Positions 47,501-56,536 of a DNA stretch of 64,000 nucleotides are shown here, one piece after another (within the stretch, counting starts at the first letter, position 1; each line of letters starts with the position of its first letter). Origin of the DNA: Paraburkholderia ultramafica (lineage in GTDB: Bacteria > Pseudomonadota > Gammaproteobacteria > Burkholderiales > Burkholderiaceae); the NCBI RefSeq assembly GCF_902859915.1, contig NZ_CADIKK010000001.1, positions 186,001-250,000 on the forward strand. Reading direction: 5' to 3'. Under the pieces are notes generated by a model. That model saw only the letters and a list, made by a program, of their open reading frames with translations, did no database searches and was not told the origin of the DNA. The position numbers were made by a program, and so were the translations under genes.

Positions 47501-47840
47501 GTTCGACTGCCACGGTCTGCGCGATCGCCGTCTGGATGTTCGCATTCGGTTGCAGGAACACCTTCAGGATCGTGATGCCCGCGAGCGATTGCGATTCGAT
47601 GTGCTCAATGTCGTTGACCGTGGTGGTCAGACTGCGCTCATTGACCGACGTGATGCGATTGGCCATGTCTTCGGCCGACAAACCCGTGTACGTCCAGATA
47701 ATGCTGACCACGGGAATATTGATTTCCGGCAGCACGTCGACCGGCGTGGTGAACAGCACGAATGGCGTCGCCAGCAAGATCAGAATGGCCATCACGATGA
47801 ACGTGTATGGCCGTTTAAGCGCTACGTTGACGATCCACAT
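44598..47840 (-). CDS. RND efflux inner-membrane transporter (AcrB/HAE-1-like)
   Basis: A 1080-residue, twelve-helix proton-driven pump. The N-terminus MWIVNVALKRPYTFIVMAIL is typical. The helix 4 proton-relay Asp pair is present (GILVDDATVTIENIERH), as are the two large periplasmic loops. It is the first gene of a five-gene leftward operon (pump, adaptor, outer-membrane factor, regulator, kinase). The helix 4 sequence fits drug-type (HAE) more than metal-type (HME) pumps, although the two-component system resembles metal sensors. The cytoplasmic C-terminus is an unusual Gly/Asn/Asp-rich tail (DDKGGNGNGGDGGNSGNDG). Confidence 0.92.
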   Translation of the reverse strand: MWIVNVALKRPYTFIVMAILILLATPFVLFTTPVDVLPEINIPVVSIIWTYTGLSAEDMANRITSVNERSLTTTVNDIEHIESQSLAGITILKVFLQPNANIQTAIAQTVAVEQAQLKQMPPGATPPLVISYSASSIPVIQLGLSSPTLSEQALNDTALNFLRPQLVTIPGAAVPYPYGGKSRLISVDLDTRALLAKGLTPSDVVSAFNAQNLILPTGTAKIGPKEYTINMNGSPATVEGLNDIPVRTLNGATTYLREVAHVRDGFSPQTNIVRQNGHRGVLMSVLKNGSASTLSIVDTLKGLLPGARAALPPDLKITALFDQSVFVKAAVQGVVREALIAAALTAAMILLFLGNWRSTCIIAISIPLSILSSLIVLHALGQTINIMTLGGLALAVGILVDDATVTIENIERHLHMGTNLHDAILDGAGEIAIPALVSTLCICIVFVPMFFLTGVARYLFVPLAEAVVFAMLASYILSRTLVPTLAMLLMGHAHKPKEGAQPNLFMRVYRRFDSGFERMRAAYIIILSSLLVRRRLFGSLFLGFCIVSMGLVFVLGEDFFPSVDAGDIRLHMRAPTGTRIEETARLADEVEKVIREVVPAKELGTILDNLGLPYSGINLSYSNSGTIGTLDGEIQVALNEDHKPTQMYMDKLRAILPQRFPGVEFFFQPADIVTQILNFGLPAAVDVQISGANQQGNFDVARKLLKQVRLIPGTVDTHIQQKLDEPAINLQMDRTRLQQLNLSASNVAQNVLISLSGGSQTSPGFWFNNRNGVEYNVAVQTPQYQVSSIDELLRTPVSGSATGPTQLLGNLVRVSPQTQFAEVTHYNIRPVIDLYVSVEKRDLGSVANQVDKLANNVRASLPRGSQITVRGQVQTMRSSFFGLGLGVAMAIVLVYLLIVVNFQSWVDPLIIVSALPAALAGIVWMLFLTGTHLSVPALTGAIMTMGVATANSILMVAFARQRLATGVPPLTAALEAGASRIRPVLMTAFAMIIGMIPMALGLGEGAEQNAPLGRAVIGGLLFATVSTLFFVPIVFAGIHSRLARRHRSDDDKGGNGNGGDGGNSGNDGPAPDHGGAARPA

Positions 47841-48146
47841 TGAAACGCGCCCGAGAGAATGCAGGTAAGGGAGATGGGTGAATCAGCGTTTATGCTAGAT
47901 CGGTGGCACCAACGCCTGCATGGCGCGAAAATGGCGGAATTGTCAGGAAGGTTATTGAAAGCAGCGGGGCTGTTTCATGCGCGTGAAGACTTGGGGATAA
48001 GCAAACGTTTGCTGAACAAAGATAGGTGCTGTTTAAAGCACGTAGACTTGCGTGGCTTGGCTTGCGGTGGCGGCCAGAAATATTGTGAAGCATGCTTTCA
48101 GATTGATTTGCGCAAAGCAAATACTTCACGCGACGCATTACATGAA
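47841..48146. other. Promoter region of the efflux operon
   Basis: About 300 bases with no gene. It should contain the promoter of the leftward pump operon. No clear regulator box was recognised. Confidence 0.45.
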
Positions 48147-48181
48147 AAAGACCGGTCGACCTCGAGGGTCGACCGGTCTTT
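48147..48181 (-). terminator. Intrinsic terminator after the VOC gene
   Basis: AAAGACCGGTCGACC (48147-48161) pairs perfectly with GGTCGACCGGTCTTT (48167-48181) around a five-base loop. On the minus strand the stem is followed by CTTTTTC, so it ends the leftward VOC transcript 32 bases after its stop. Partial activity in the other direction is possible. Confidence 0.88.
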
Positions 48182-48212
48182 GCTTTACGAAACACCGTTT
48201 GCGTTCTGAAGC

Positions 48213-48647
48213 CTACTTGGCGAACAACGACGACATATCGGCAAACGCCTTGAACTCCAGGGCATTGCCCGACGGATCGAGGAAGAACATCGTCGCCTGC
48301 TCGCCGACTTCGCCCTTGAAACGCACATGCGGCTCGATGATGAATTCGATGCCGGCCTGGCTCAGCTTGTCGGCGGCGGCCTGCCATTGCTCCATCGACA
48401 GCACCGCGCCGAAGTGACGAACCGGCACCGCATCGCCGTCGACCTTGCTGGTCTGCCGGTGGCCGATCTCGTCCGGCGCGAGGTGCGCGACGATCTGATG
48501 GCCGTAGAAGTTGAAATCGACCCACGCGTCCGAGCTGCGACCTTCGGGGCAGCCCAGCAGTTCGCCGTAAAACTCGCGGGCGGCGGCGAGGCTATGAACA
48601 GGAAACGCCAGATGGAACGGCGGCAAAACGTTTTCGGCAACGCTCAT
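48213..48647 (-). CDS. VOC (glyoxalase/dioxygenase superfamily) protein
   Basis: A 144-residue protein with the paired beta-alpha-beta-beta-beta units of the vicinal oxygen chelate fold: [20 protein letters not shown], and [17 protein letters not shown] at the end, with candidate metal ligands His and Glu. The ATG at 48647 is chosen because the VOC domain begins there; the upstream open part looks non-coding. It is divergent from a LysR regulator, which suggests that the regulator controls it. The substrate is unknown; members of this subgroup are often annotated only as VOC family. Confidence 0.8.
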   Translation of the reverse strand: MSVAENVLPPFHLAFPVHSLAAAREFYGELLGCPEGRSSDAWVDFNFYGHQIVAHLAPDEIGHRQTSKVDGDAVPVRHFGAVLSMEQWQAAADKLSQAGIEFIIEPHVRFKGEVGEQATMFFLDPSGNALEFKAFADMSSLFAK

Positions 48648-48798
48648 GATGGGGAGACTCGCTGACTGGAAGTGGGGTTGATGCGATCGGCGTCGCGGCG
48701 CACAGGCCGCACGCGTGAGGCCAAGTTTAACCATGACTAAAAATGGTGAAAAACGATATATATTTGACCTCACCATCACCAATTTCGATCAATCGAGA

Positions 48799-49689
48799 AT
48801 GCTCAGCGAGCTCAAGACCTTTATCGCCGTCAGCCAGTACGGCACGTTTTCCGGCGCGGGCGCGCGCATCGGCCTGACTCAATCCGCGGTGAGCGCGCAG
48901 ATGCAGCGGCTCGAAGAGGAGCTCGGCTTCGCGCTGTTCGACCGCACCGGCCGCTCCGCGACGCTCAACGACGCGGGCCGCGAGACCCTCGCGCTCGCCG
49001 AGGAAATGATGACGCTCTACGCGCGGCTCTCCGAACGCGGCGCGGGCGCGGCGGAGAGCGGCATGCTGCGGGTGGGCGCGATTGCGTCCGCGCAAGTGTC
49101 GTTTCTCGCCGACGCGCTCGCCCGCTTTCGCGACGACCGGCCCGGCTGGCGGATTCGCGTGGTGCCCGGTGTGTCGTTGGGTCTGCTGGGGCAAGTGGAT
49201 TCCGGCGAGCTCGATCTGGCCGTCATCATCAAGCCGCCGTTCGCGCTGCCGTCCGAACTCGAGTGGCGCACGCTCGTCACTGAGCCGTTCGTGCTGCTCG
49301 TGCCGAAGAAGCTCGCGCGCGGCCAGCACTCGTGGCGCGAACTGCTCAGGAGCGAGCCGTTCATCCGCTACGACCGCACGTCGTTCGGCGGCCGGCTGGT
49401 CGACCGTTTTCTGCGGCGCTCGCGCCTGAACGTGCACGACGTGATCGAGCTGGATGAATTGCAGGCGATCGTGCAGCTGGTCGCGCGCGGCATCGGCGTG
49501 GCGCTGATTCCGAACACCGCGGGGCTCGGCAAGTGGCCCGCCAGTGTCGCCGCGCTCGAACTCGGCGACGCGACGTTTCAGCGCGAGATCGGTCTGGTGC
49601 AGCGTCCACGGCATAGCCGGCAAGCGGTGGCGGACGTGCTGGCCGATTGTGTCGGTGCGGCAGCGGGGGCGCGAGTGGCCGGGGAGTAG
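48799..49689 (+). CDS. LysR-family transcriptional regulator
   Basis: A 296-residue regulator starting MLSELKTFIAVSQYGTFSGA with the LysR winged helix (ARIGLTQSAVSAQMQRLEEE) and a periplasmic-binding-protein-like effector domain. Frames upstream of 48799 are open but the family consensus begins here. It is divergent from the VOC gene across about 150 bases, the classic arrangement for a LysR regulator and its target. The 3' end overlaps the decayed SulP frame on the other strand. Confidence 0.88.
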   Translation: MLSELKTFIAVSQYGTFSGAGARIGLTQSAVSAQMQRLEEELGFALFDRTGRSATLNDAGRETLALAEEMMTLYARLSERGAGAAESGMLRVGAIASAQVSFLADALARFRDDRPGWRIRVVPGVSLGLLGQVDSGELDLAVIIKPPFALPSELEWRTLVTEPFVLLVPKKLARGQHSWRELLRSEPFIRYDRTSFGGRLVDRFLRRSRLNVHDVIELDELQAIVQLVARGIGVALIPNTAGLGKWPASVAALELGDATFQREIGLVQRPRHSRQAVADVLADCVGAAAGARVAGE

Positions 49690-50876
49690 AAGCGTGAGTC
49701 GCTGGGCGAGTTGCCGGTTGAGTTGCCGCGCGCGAGTGGCTGGGCGAACTTCCGCTCGAATCGCCACCTGCATCGCCCAATGAACACATGATTGTGTCCG
49801 CTCGGCGCCTGGTCGATCAGGCGGCGGCTATCGTCGACGAAAAAGTGGTCGTTCGCGTAGAACAGATCGGCGCCGAAGCGATAGACGATCAGCCCCGGCG
49901 CAGTCTGTATACCGGGCACGGCGGGCACCGGCACCCACACGCCGTCGTCGCCGGGGACGAGAATCATCGTGTGCGGCCGGTAACTGTGCCGCACGTGACG
50001 CAGCAGCGATAACGCCACCGCCACCAGAATGCCGTGCTCGACGCCGATCAGCACCACCGCTGCCGCAGTGAACACGGCCAGCGCGAATTCGCCGGGACTT
50101 TCGCGGCGAATCGCAAACAGCGCCTTCAGATTGATCAGGCCGATCGCGATCGTAAACACGATGCCGGCAAGAACGCAGTGCGGCAGATACTGCAGATAGC
50201 GGCTGAAAAACAGCAGCACCACGACCGCCACGACGGCGATCAGCGGCATCGGCACGCGCGGCAAGAAGCGCTTGCACGCCAGAATCGCGACGACCACCAA
50301 CAGCGAAATGGCGAGCGTCGGCGGATTGATCCGCGCCGACTCGTGCACCACGAGCATCAGTTGATCGATGCTGCGCGCGGCGTGTCCGGGCACCCCGAAC
50401 ATATCGCCCAGCATCGCGATGCCGACCTGCACGCCGACGCCGGCGAGAAAGCCGACCAGCACGGTGCGCGACAGGAAGTCGGCAAGAAAGCCCAGTTTGA
50501 AAATCCGCGCAATGAACAGCAACGCGGCAGTGAACAACGCGACCATCGCGGCGAGCGACGCATATTCGGCGCTCGACGCCGGCGCCATCGTCGAGAGCCG
50601 GCTCGCGAAGATCGTCGCCGTGGCGGAATCGGCGGCGACGACCAGGTGCCGCGAGGCGCCGAAAAACGCAAACGCGACAAGCGGCAGAAAGACGGTGTAA
50701 AGCCCGGTAACGGCGGGCATGCCGGCAATGCGCGCGTAGCCGAGCACCTGCGGAATATCCATCGACGCAAGCTGCACGCCGGCCAGCGCATCGCGCGCCG
50801 CCGCGGCACGGCTCAAAGGAAGAACACCCTTCAGCACGCCGATGCGTGCCGTGATATCCGCCAGAAAATCTCGCAT
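49578..50876 (-). pseudogene. SulP-family anion transporter with internal deletion and lost STAS end
   Basis: The N-terminus and first helices are normal for SulP (ALAGVQLASMDIPQVLGYAR, HLVVAADSATATIFASR). Between VPMPLIAVV and LLFFSRYLQYLPHCVLAGIV roughly 115 to 120 residues expected from the family are missing without a frame change; short GTCGTGG repeats at the junction could explain a slippage deletion. The STAS domain starts (VYRFGADLFYANDHFFVDD) but runs out of similarity at about 49795. The remainder is the antisense of the LysR gene. The protein lacks several transmembrane helices and is probably inactive. Relatives import sulfate or bicarbonate. Confidence 0.7.
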
Positions 50877-51057
50877 ACGCGGTGCTGCCCCAAACTCAGG
50901 TAATCGCGCATCGTGCCGCGACCCGGCACGCAAAGGCAAGACTTGGTGAACGATCGGCTGGAAAAACAGCTGGAAACAGACAGCCGGAAGCGGAAATCAT
51001 CCCGGCAGTACGGCCTGTGAGGCCAAGGCTGCCGCCTTCACCGACGTGGGAATCCAA

Positions 51058-51156
51058 CTAACGCTTGAAGTGACCCGTTTGCGGATCCACATGCCGCGCG
51101 AAACCGAACAGCGCGACGATGCAAATTGGACAGGCGACCAGGAAGACGGCCAACAT
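51058..51156 (-). CDS. Small one-helix membrane protein
   Basis: A 32-codon frame encodes MLAVFLVACPICIVALFGFA followed by a polar tail ending HFKR. One transmembrane helix is likely. A weak GGGGTG precedes the start. No family is recognised. It lies alone between the SulP remnant and the RIO kinase gene, and could be a real small protein or chance. Confidence 0.4.
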   Translation of the reverse strand: MLAVFLVACPICIVALFGFARHVDPQTGHFKR

Positions 51157-51420
51157 CACACACCCCGTAACATATTGCTACCACTAAGTTTAAGCGATTT
51201 GTATGTGAATTGAATGGGAGAAAACCGCAAAGCTCTGTTGCCAGGAATTACAACAATTTCTTGCAAATGGGCGAAGCCGAGTGCGCGAGAACACACACGC
51301 CATCGCCTGGCCTCATCGTCAGTCTCCCTTATAATCCGGCATGATCCGAATCCCGCTCCCCACGCCCTCGCAAGCGGCTGCCGATAGCCGCCGCACCGCC
51401 CTCCTCTCGCCGGCGGTCGC

Positions 51421-52278
51421 ATGAAAACACCGAAACGTCTGCTCCCGCTGGTCGAGGAAGGCCTGATCGACGAGGTCATCGCGCAGTTGATGAGCGGCAA
51501 GGAAGCCACCGTCTACGTGGTGCGCAGCGGCGACTCCACGCGTTGCGCGAAGGTCTACAAGGATGCAAAGCAGCGCAGTTTCCGCCAGGCGGCGTCGTAT
51601 CGGGAAGGCCGCAAGGTCAAGAACAGCCGTCAACAGCGCGCGATGGAAAAAGGCAGCCGCTACGGCCGCGAAGTGCAGGAACAGGCCTGGCAGAACGCCG
51701 AAGTCGACGCGCTGTTCCAACTCGCGAACGCGGGCGTGCGCGTGCCGCAGCCCTTCATCTGCACCGACGGCGTGTTGCTGATGGAGCTGGTGACGGACGC
51801 CGATGGCAACGTCGCGCCGCGTCTGAACGACGTGCACCTGACCGAAGAACGCGCGCTCGAATTGCACGCGCTGCTGCTCAACGAGGTGGTGCGGATGCTG
51901 TGCGCCGGCATGATTCACGGTGACCTGTCCGAGTACAACATCCTGCTCGCCGCCGACGGCCCGGTAATCATCGATCTGCCGCAAGCGGTGGATGCCGCCG
52001 GCAATCTCGAAGCGCCCGCGATGCTCGAGCGCGACGTCGACAACCTCGCCGCGTATTTCGGCCGCTTCGCGCCGCAGTTGCTCAACGCCAGTTACGGCAA
52101 GGAAATCTGGGCGCTGTACGAAGCGGGCGCATTGCATGTCGATGCGAAATTGACCGGCCATGTCGAACAGGACACCACGCCGATCGATCTGGAAGCCGTG
52201 CTACAGGAACTCGAAGATACGCGGCTCGATGAAGAGGCGCGGCTGCGCTACGAACTGTCGCTGCGCAGCGGCACGTGA
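51421..52278 (+). CDS. RIO1-family serine protein kinase
   Basis: A 285-residue protein with the RIO kinase fold: nucleotide loop MSGKEATVYVVRSGD, catalytic loop MIHGDLSEYNILL (Asp and Asn), and metal-binding IIDLPQAVD in place of DFG. RIO kinases act in ribosome maturation in eukaryotes and archaea; bacterial members are common but poorly understood. It begins MKTPKRLLPLVEEGLIDEVI. It is a single gene facing right, convergent with the LacI-type gene. Confidence 0.85.
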   Translation: MKTPKRLLPLVEEGLIDEVIAQLMSGKEATVYVVRSGDSTRCAKVYKDAKQRSFRQAASYREGRKVKNSRQQRAMEKGSRYGREVQEQAWQNAEVDALFQLANAGVRVPQPFICTDGVLLMELVTDADGNVAPRLNDVHLTEERALELHALLLNEVVRMLCAGMIHGDLSEYNILLAADGPVIIDLPQAVDAAGNLEAPAMLERDVDNLAAYFGRFAPQLLNASYGKEIWALYEAGALHVDAKLTGHVEQDTTPIDLEAVLQELEDTRLDEEARLRYELSLRSGT

Positions 52279-52375
52279 GCCGCACAAAGGGCTGCACAAA
52301 AGGCCGCACATCAGAGCGCATCTGGGCCGCACGTGAGCGGCGCACGGGCGGCCCTGACGAGGCAAAGAAAAGGGG

Positions 52376-53431
52376 CTACGAAGCGCTCTCCAATCGGGCC
52401 GCCGTCACCGAAGCCGCCACCGCCCCCGGCGCCGGCCCCACCGACTCCCGCATCGTCACGCTCACCGGAAATTCGCGGAAGATCTCCCACGTGGTCCGGT
52501 AGCACTGGTTGACAAGCCAACGCACCGCGTTCTGCGTCAGCTCCGCAGTGGGGATATGCACCGAAGTCAGCCCCGGCGCCGTGTATGCGGCCGAGTAGTC
52601 GTCGTCGTAACCGATCACCGACATTTCGTCCGGCACCGCAATGCCCGCCTGGTGCAGCCGCGCGAGCGCGCTCACCGCCATCGTGTCGTTCGCGCAAAAG
52701 AGGCCCGTCACGCGCCGCTTCGAATCGAGCAGCTTCTGCGCGGCGGTGTAACCGCCCTCCGGCGAGAAGTCCGATTCGATCAGCGTGACGTCGTCGCGCG
52801 CAATCCCTTCGCGCGCCAGTTCGGCAAAGAAGCCTTCGAGCCGGATCTGGTTGTCCGACGCGGTGAACGGCCCGGAAATCACCGCGATGTCCCGGTGCCC
52901 ATGATCGAGCAGCGTGCGCGCCGCCAGTTCGCCGCCGCGCCGATGATCGGCGCAAAACGACGCCTCCGGCAATTGCTCGAACGCCCGGTTGAGGAACACC
53001 ATCTTCGGATGCATGCGATGCAGCATGATCAGGTCTTCGTCGTGCAGATCGTGGCTGATCACCACCACGCCGTCGCAATCGCGGCCGATCAGAAAGTTCA
53101 CCGCCTCGATGGCCTGCTCGCGCGGCGAGACTTCCCCGCAGCCGGTCGCCACCACCACGTGACGGTGGACCGCGCGCAGTTCGGCATCGGTCTGCTTGAG
53201 AATCGTGCCGTAGTAGGAACCGAAGAACGTCGGCACGAAAATGCCGACCATGCCGAGCGACTGCGTCGCCATGGCCCGGCCGATCGACGACGGGCGAAAG
53301 TTCAGCGCCTCGATCGCCGCCTTCACGCGGGCGGCGGCATCGGCTGAGACCGGTCCTTTACCGGAAATGGCCCGCGATGCGGTCGACATGCCGACGCCGG
53401 CCAGTGCCGCGACATCCTTGAGTGTAGCCAC
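52376..53431 (-). CDS. LacI-family transcriptional repressor of the beta-glucoside operon
   Basis: A 351-residue regulator: LacI helix-turn-helix (TLKDVAALAGVGMSTASRAI) with hinge helix, then a periplasmic-binding-protein-like sugar domain. It starts with GTG at 53431, with GGAG seven bases upstream. It is the last gene of the leftward operon that also encodes an ABC sugar importer and a GH1 beta-glucosidase. A perfect LacI-type operator TGGAAGCGCTTCCA lies upstream of the first gene (59342-59355). It likely represses the operon until a beta-glucoside is present. Confidence 0.9.
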   Translation of the reverse strand: MATLKDVAALAGVGMSTASRAISGKGPVSADAAARVKAAIEALNFRPSSIGRAMATQSLGMVGIFVPTFFGSYYGTILKQTDAELRAVHRHVVVATGCGEVSPREQAIEAVNFLIGRDCDGVVVISHDLHDEDLIMLHRMHPKMVFLNRAFEQLPEASFCADHRRGGELAARTLLDHGHRDIAVISGPFTASDNQIRLEGFFAELAREGIARDDVTLIESDFSPEGGYTAAQKLLDSKRRVTGLFCANDTMAVSALARLHQAGIAVPDEMSVIGYDDDYSAAYTAPGLTSVHIPTAELTQNAVRWLVNQCYRTTWEIFREFPVSVTMRESVGPAPGAVAASVTAARLESAS

Positions 53432-53479
53432 GCGGTTCTCCGTCTAGCCATGTTGATTCCAACGACGCCGTGCGCGGCG

Positions 53480-54646
53480 CTACAGGCGCGCGCCGCCCGC
53501 CTCGTCGAACAGCGAGACATGCGCGGCGTCGAACGAGAACGCCACGGTATCGCCTGGCGCTACCGGCGTCTTGCTCTGGTCGATCGATGCGACCTGTCCG
53601 CCATGATAGTCGAGCCAGATGACGCGGTGGTTGCCCATCGGCTCCACCAGCGAAACTTTTGCATGCCCGGCGAGCCCCTCGCCGATCCGCACGTCTTCGG
53701 CCCGCACGCCGAGCACGCTCGGCTGCCCTTGCGCCGGCGCGTTTTTGAACGCGTAGGCCGACACGTCGAGCTGCCAGTGCCCGGTGCAAAAGTGCAGCGC
53801 CCCGTTGCGCTGTTCGAGCGTGCCCTTGAGCAGATTCATCGCGGGCGAGCCGAGGAAGGTCGCGACGAACAGATTGTCGGGCCGCGCATAGACTTCGGCC
53901 GGCGTGCCGAACTGCTGGATCACGCCGCCGCGCATCACCGCCATGCGGGTGGCGAGTGTCATCGCCTCGACCTGATCGTGCGTCACGTAGATCATCGTCG
54001 CGCCGAGACGCTGATGCAGTTGCTTGAGTTCGCGGCGCAATTCGATGCGCAACTTGGCGTCGAGATTCGACAGCGGTTCGTCGAACAGGAACACGTCGGC
54101 TTCACGCACGATCGCGCGGCCGATCGCCACGCGCTGCCGTTGCCCGCCCGACAGTTGCGCCGGTTTGCGCTTGAGCAGCGGTCCGAGTTGCAGCATTTCG
54201 GACGCCCGCGCCACCCGCCGCGCGATCTCCGCCTTCGGCGTGCCGTTGATGCGCAACGCGAACGACAGATTGCGTTCGACGCTCATGGTCGGATACAGCG
54301 CATACGACTGAAACACCAGCGCAATGCGGCGGTCTTTCGGATCGGCCCAGGTCATGTCTTCGCCGGCGATCTCGATGCTGCCGTCGCTGACGTCGATCAG
54401 TCCGGCGATACTGTGCAGCAACGTGGATTTGCCGCAGCCCGAAGCTCCGAGCAGCACGACGAACTCGCCGGCCCGCACGTCGAGATCGAGGTTCTCGATC
54501 ACCGTGTTCGCGCCGAGGCGGATGGTCAGATTGCGCACGGCCACGTTGGCCGGATTCGTGAGACCCGCCGCGTCCGCGATCTCGGACACGCCCGCCGCAT
54601 CGGCCGCATTTGCCAGCGCATTTGCCACATTAGCCGCGTTTGTCAT
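53480..54646 (-). CDS. ABC sugar importer ATPase (MalK/UgpC type)
   Basis: A 388-residue ATPase with Walker A GASGCGKST, signature LSGGQRQRVAIGRAIV, Walker B VFLFDEPLSNLDAKLR and the switch His in YVTHDQVEAMTLATRM, and a C-terminal TOBE regulatory domain. The ATG at 54646 gives a low-complexity Ala/Asn-rich extension (about 35 residues) before the normal start of the domain at VAVRNLTIRLG; the DNA there is a series of imperfect repeats. It lies 10 bp after the permease gene. It drives uptake of a sugar with the two permeases and binding protein of the operon. Confidence 0.9.
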   Translation of the reverse strand: MTNAANVANALANAADAAGVSEIADAAGLTNPANVAVRNLTIRLGANTVIENLDLDVRAGEFVVLLGASGCGKSTLLHSIAGLIDVSDGSIEIAGEDMTWADPKDRRIALVFQSYALYPTMSVERNLSFALRINGTPKAEIARRVARASEMLQLGPLLKRKPAQLSGGQRQRVAIGRAIVREADVFLFDEPLSNLDAKLRIELRRELKQLHQRLGATMIYVTHDQVEAMTLATRMAVMRGGVIQQFGTPAEVYARPDNLFVATFLGSPAMNLLKGTLEQRNGALHFCTGHWQLDVSAYAFKNAPAQGQPSVLGVRAEDVRIGEGLAGHAKVSLVEPMGNHRVIWLDYHGGQVASIDQSKTPVAPGDTVAFSFDAAHVSLFDEAGGARL

Positions 54647-54656
54647 GCCCAATGCC

Positions 54657-55577
54657 CTACCCCTTGACTGCGCCCGACGCAATGCCCCGCACAAACCAGC
54701 GCCCCGAAATGAAGTAGACCGCGAGCGGCACCATCGAAGTCAGAATGGTCGCCGCCATGTTGACGTTATAGAGACGCTCGCCGGTCGTCGTATTGATGAT
54801 GTTGTTCAACTGCACCGTCATCGGCAGGTTCTTGGTGCCGGCGAACACGAGGCCGAGAATGAAGTCGTTCCAGATGCCCGTCACCTGCATGATGACCGCG
54901 ACCACGATGATCGGCGTGGACATCGGCAGCATCAGTTGTAGAAAGATACGCCAGAAGCCGCCGCCGTCGATGCGCGCCGCCTTGAACAGGTCCTGCGGAA
55001 TCGACACGTAGTAGTTGCGAAACAGCAGCGTCATCACCGGCATGCCGAAGATCGTGTGAATCACCACGATGCCCGGCAGCGAACTGAACAGATGCACGCT
55101 CGCCAGCACCCGCACGAGCGGATAGACCATCACCTGCACCGGAATGAACGCGCCCATCAGCAGCACGCCGAACAGCAGGCCGGCGCCGCGCGGCCGCCAG
55201 AACGACAGCGCGTAGCCGTTGACCGCGCCGATCGCGATCGACAGGATCGTGCTCGGCACGACGATGCGCACCGAGTTCCAGAAGCCCACCTGAATGCCAT
55301 TGCAATCGAGCCCGGTGCACGCGGATTGCCACGCGGCGCTCCATGCGTCGAGTGTGAAATGGGTGGGGAACGCCAGCAGATTGCCGAGCCGGATCTCGTC
55401 CATCGGCTTGACCGACGTGACGAGCATCACATACAACGGCAGCAGGAAGAACAGCGCCGCCGTCAGCAGGAACGCGTAGACGCCCAGGCGCGCCGGCGTG
55501 AACCCCGTGCGGCGCCGCCGCCGGTGCGCGCGGCTCGGCGTGCCGCTTTTCAGCGGCGAACTGAGCGTGTTCACCAC
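54657..55577 (-). CDS. ABC sugar importer permease (MalG type)
   Basis: A 306-residue six-helix permease. It has the EAA loop YYVSIPQDLFKAARIDGGGF that docks the ATPase, and the N-terminal basic segment RAHRRRRRTGF before the first helix. It overlaps the preceding permease gene by 7 bp, which indicates coupled translation. It pairs with the MalF-type subunit. Substrate is probably a beta-glucoside, by operon context. Confidence 0.9.
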   Translation of the reverse strand: MVNTLSSPLKSGTPSRAHRRRRRTGFTPARLGVYAFLLTAALFFLLPLYVMLVTSVKPMDEIRLGNLLAFPTHFTLDAWSAAWQSACTGLDCNGIQVGFWNSVRIVVPSTILSIAIGAVNGYALSFWRPRGAGLLFGVLLMGAFIPVQVMVYPLVRVLASVHLFSSLPGIVVIHTIFGMPVMTLLFRNYYVSIPQDLFKAARIDGGGFWRIFLQLMLPMSTPIIVVAVIMQVTGIWNDFILGLVFAGTKNLPMTVQLNNIINTTTGERLYNVNMAATILTSMVPLAVYFISGRWFVRGIASGAVKG

Positions 55578-56527
55578 ACCTCCTTTCGCAAGGCCGCGTG
55601 GCTACGGGCGTAGAAGAACGGCGCGAGAATCGCCAGCACCGTCGCCAGCAGCACGATCGACGCTGCCGACGCGAGGCCGATATTCGCGCGCCCAAACAGA
55701 TAGTCCATGATGAATTTGGCCGGCACTTCGCTGGCGGTGCCGGGACCGCCCTGGGTCATCGCGACCACGGCGTCGTAGAGCTTCACGACCATCACGAACA
55801 GCAGCACGAACGCGGTGGAGATCGACGGCCCGAGCATCGGCACGACGATGCTCGCATACACGCGCCAGCGCGGAATGCCGTCGATGCGCGCGGCTTTCCA
55901 CAGTTCGTCGTCGATGCCGCGCAAGCCCGCGAGCAGCAATGCCATCACCAGACCCGAGGCCTGCCATACCGTCGCGATGACGATGGTGTAGATCACCCAG
56001 TCCTGATCGACGATCCAGTCGAAGCGCGCGGGCACGAAGCCGAGCTTGTGCAGCACGGCCTGCGCGCCGAGCTCCGGGTTCAGAATCCATTGCCAGACGA
56101 GCCCCGTCGCGACGAACGACATTGCGTACGGATAGAGAAACACGGTGCGCAACGCGCCTTCCGCGACCACGCGCTGATCGACGAAAATCGCCAGCAGCAA
56201 CCCGATCACCATGCACGCGACGATGAAGCACGCGCCGCAGATCACGATGTTTTGCAGCGACAGCAACCAGCGGTCGTTATGAAAGAGCTTCACATATTGC
56301 GTGAAGCCCGCGAAGTCGCCGGAAGGAAACGTGCGCGAATTGCTCAGCGATACACGCGCGGTCCAGACCATCGTGCCGAGATACGCGAACACGACGGTCA
56401 GGACCATCGGTAGCAGCGCCAGCCACACCGCGATGGAAACGCGTTTCCTGAGCGGCTTGTTGCCAGGCCTGTTGCTGGACTTCTGACCCGGCCTGGAACT
56501 GGTGGCAGGCAGCTTGAGCGCGTGCAT
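55571..56527 (-). CDS. ABC sugar importer permease (MalF type)
   Basis: A 318-residue permease with six helices and the EAA loop LRGIDDELWKAARIDGIPRW. The N-terminal 30 residues are basic and polar. It starts nine bases after the binding-protein stop and overlaps the MalG-type gene. It forms half of the membrane channel of the importer. Confidence 0.9.
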   Translation of the reverse strand: MHALKLPATSSRPGQKSSNRPGNKPLRKRVSIAVWLALLPMVLTVVFAYLGTMVWTARVSLSNSRTFPSGDFAGFTQYVKLFHNDRWLLSLQNIVICGACFIVACMVIGLLLAIFVDQRVVAEGALRTVFLYPYAMSFVATGLVWQWILNPELGAQAVLHKLGFVPARFDWIVDQDWVIYTIVIATVWQASGLVMALLLAGLRGIDDELWKAARIDGIPRWRVYASIVVPMLGPSISTAFVLLFVMVVKLYDAVVAMTQGGPGTASEVPAKFIMDYLFGRANIGLASAASIVLLATVLAILAPFFYARSHAALRKEVW

Positions 56528-56536
56528 CGCCGGCGC

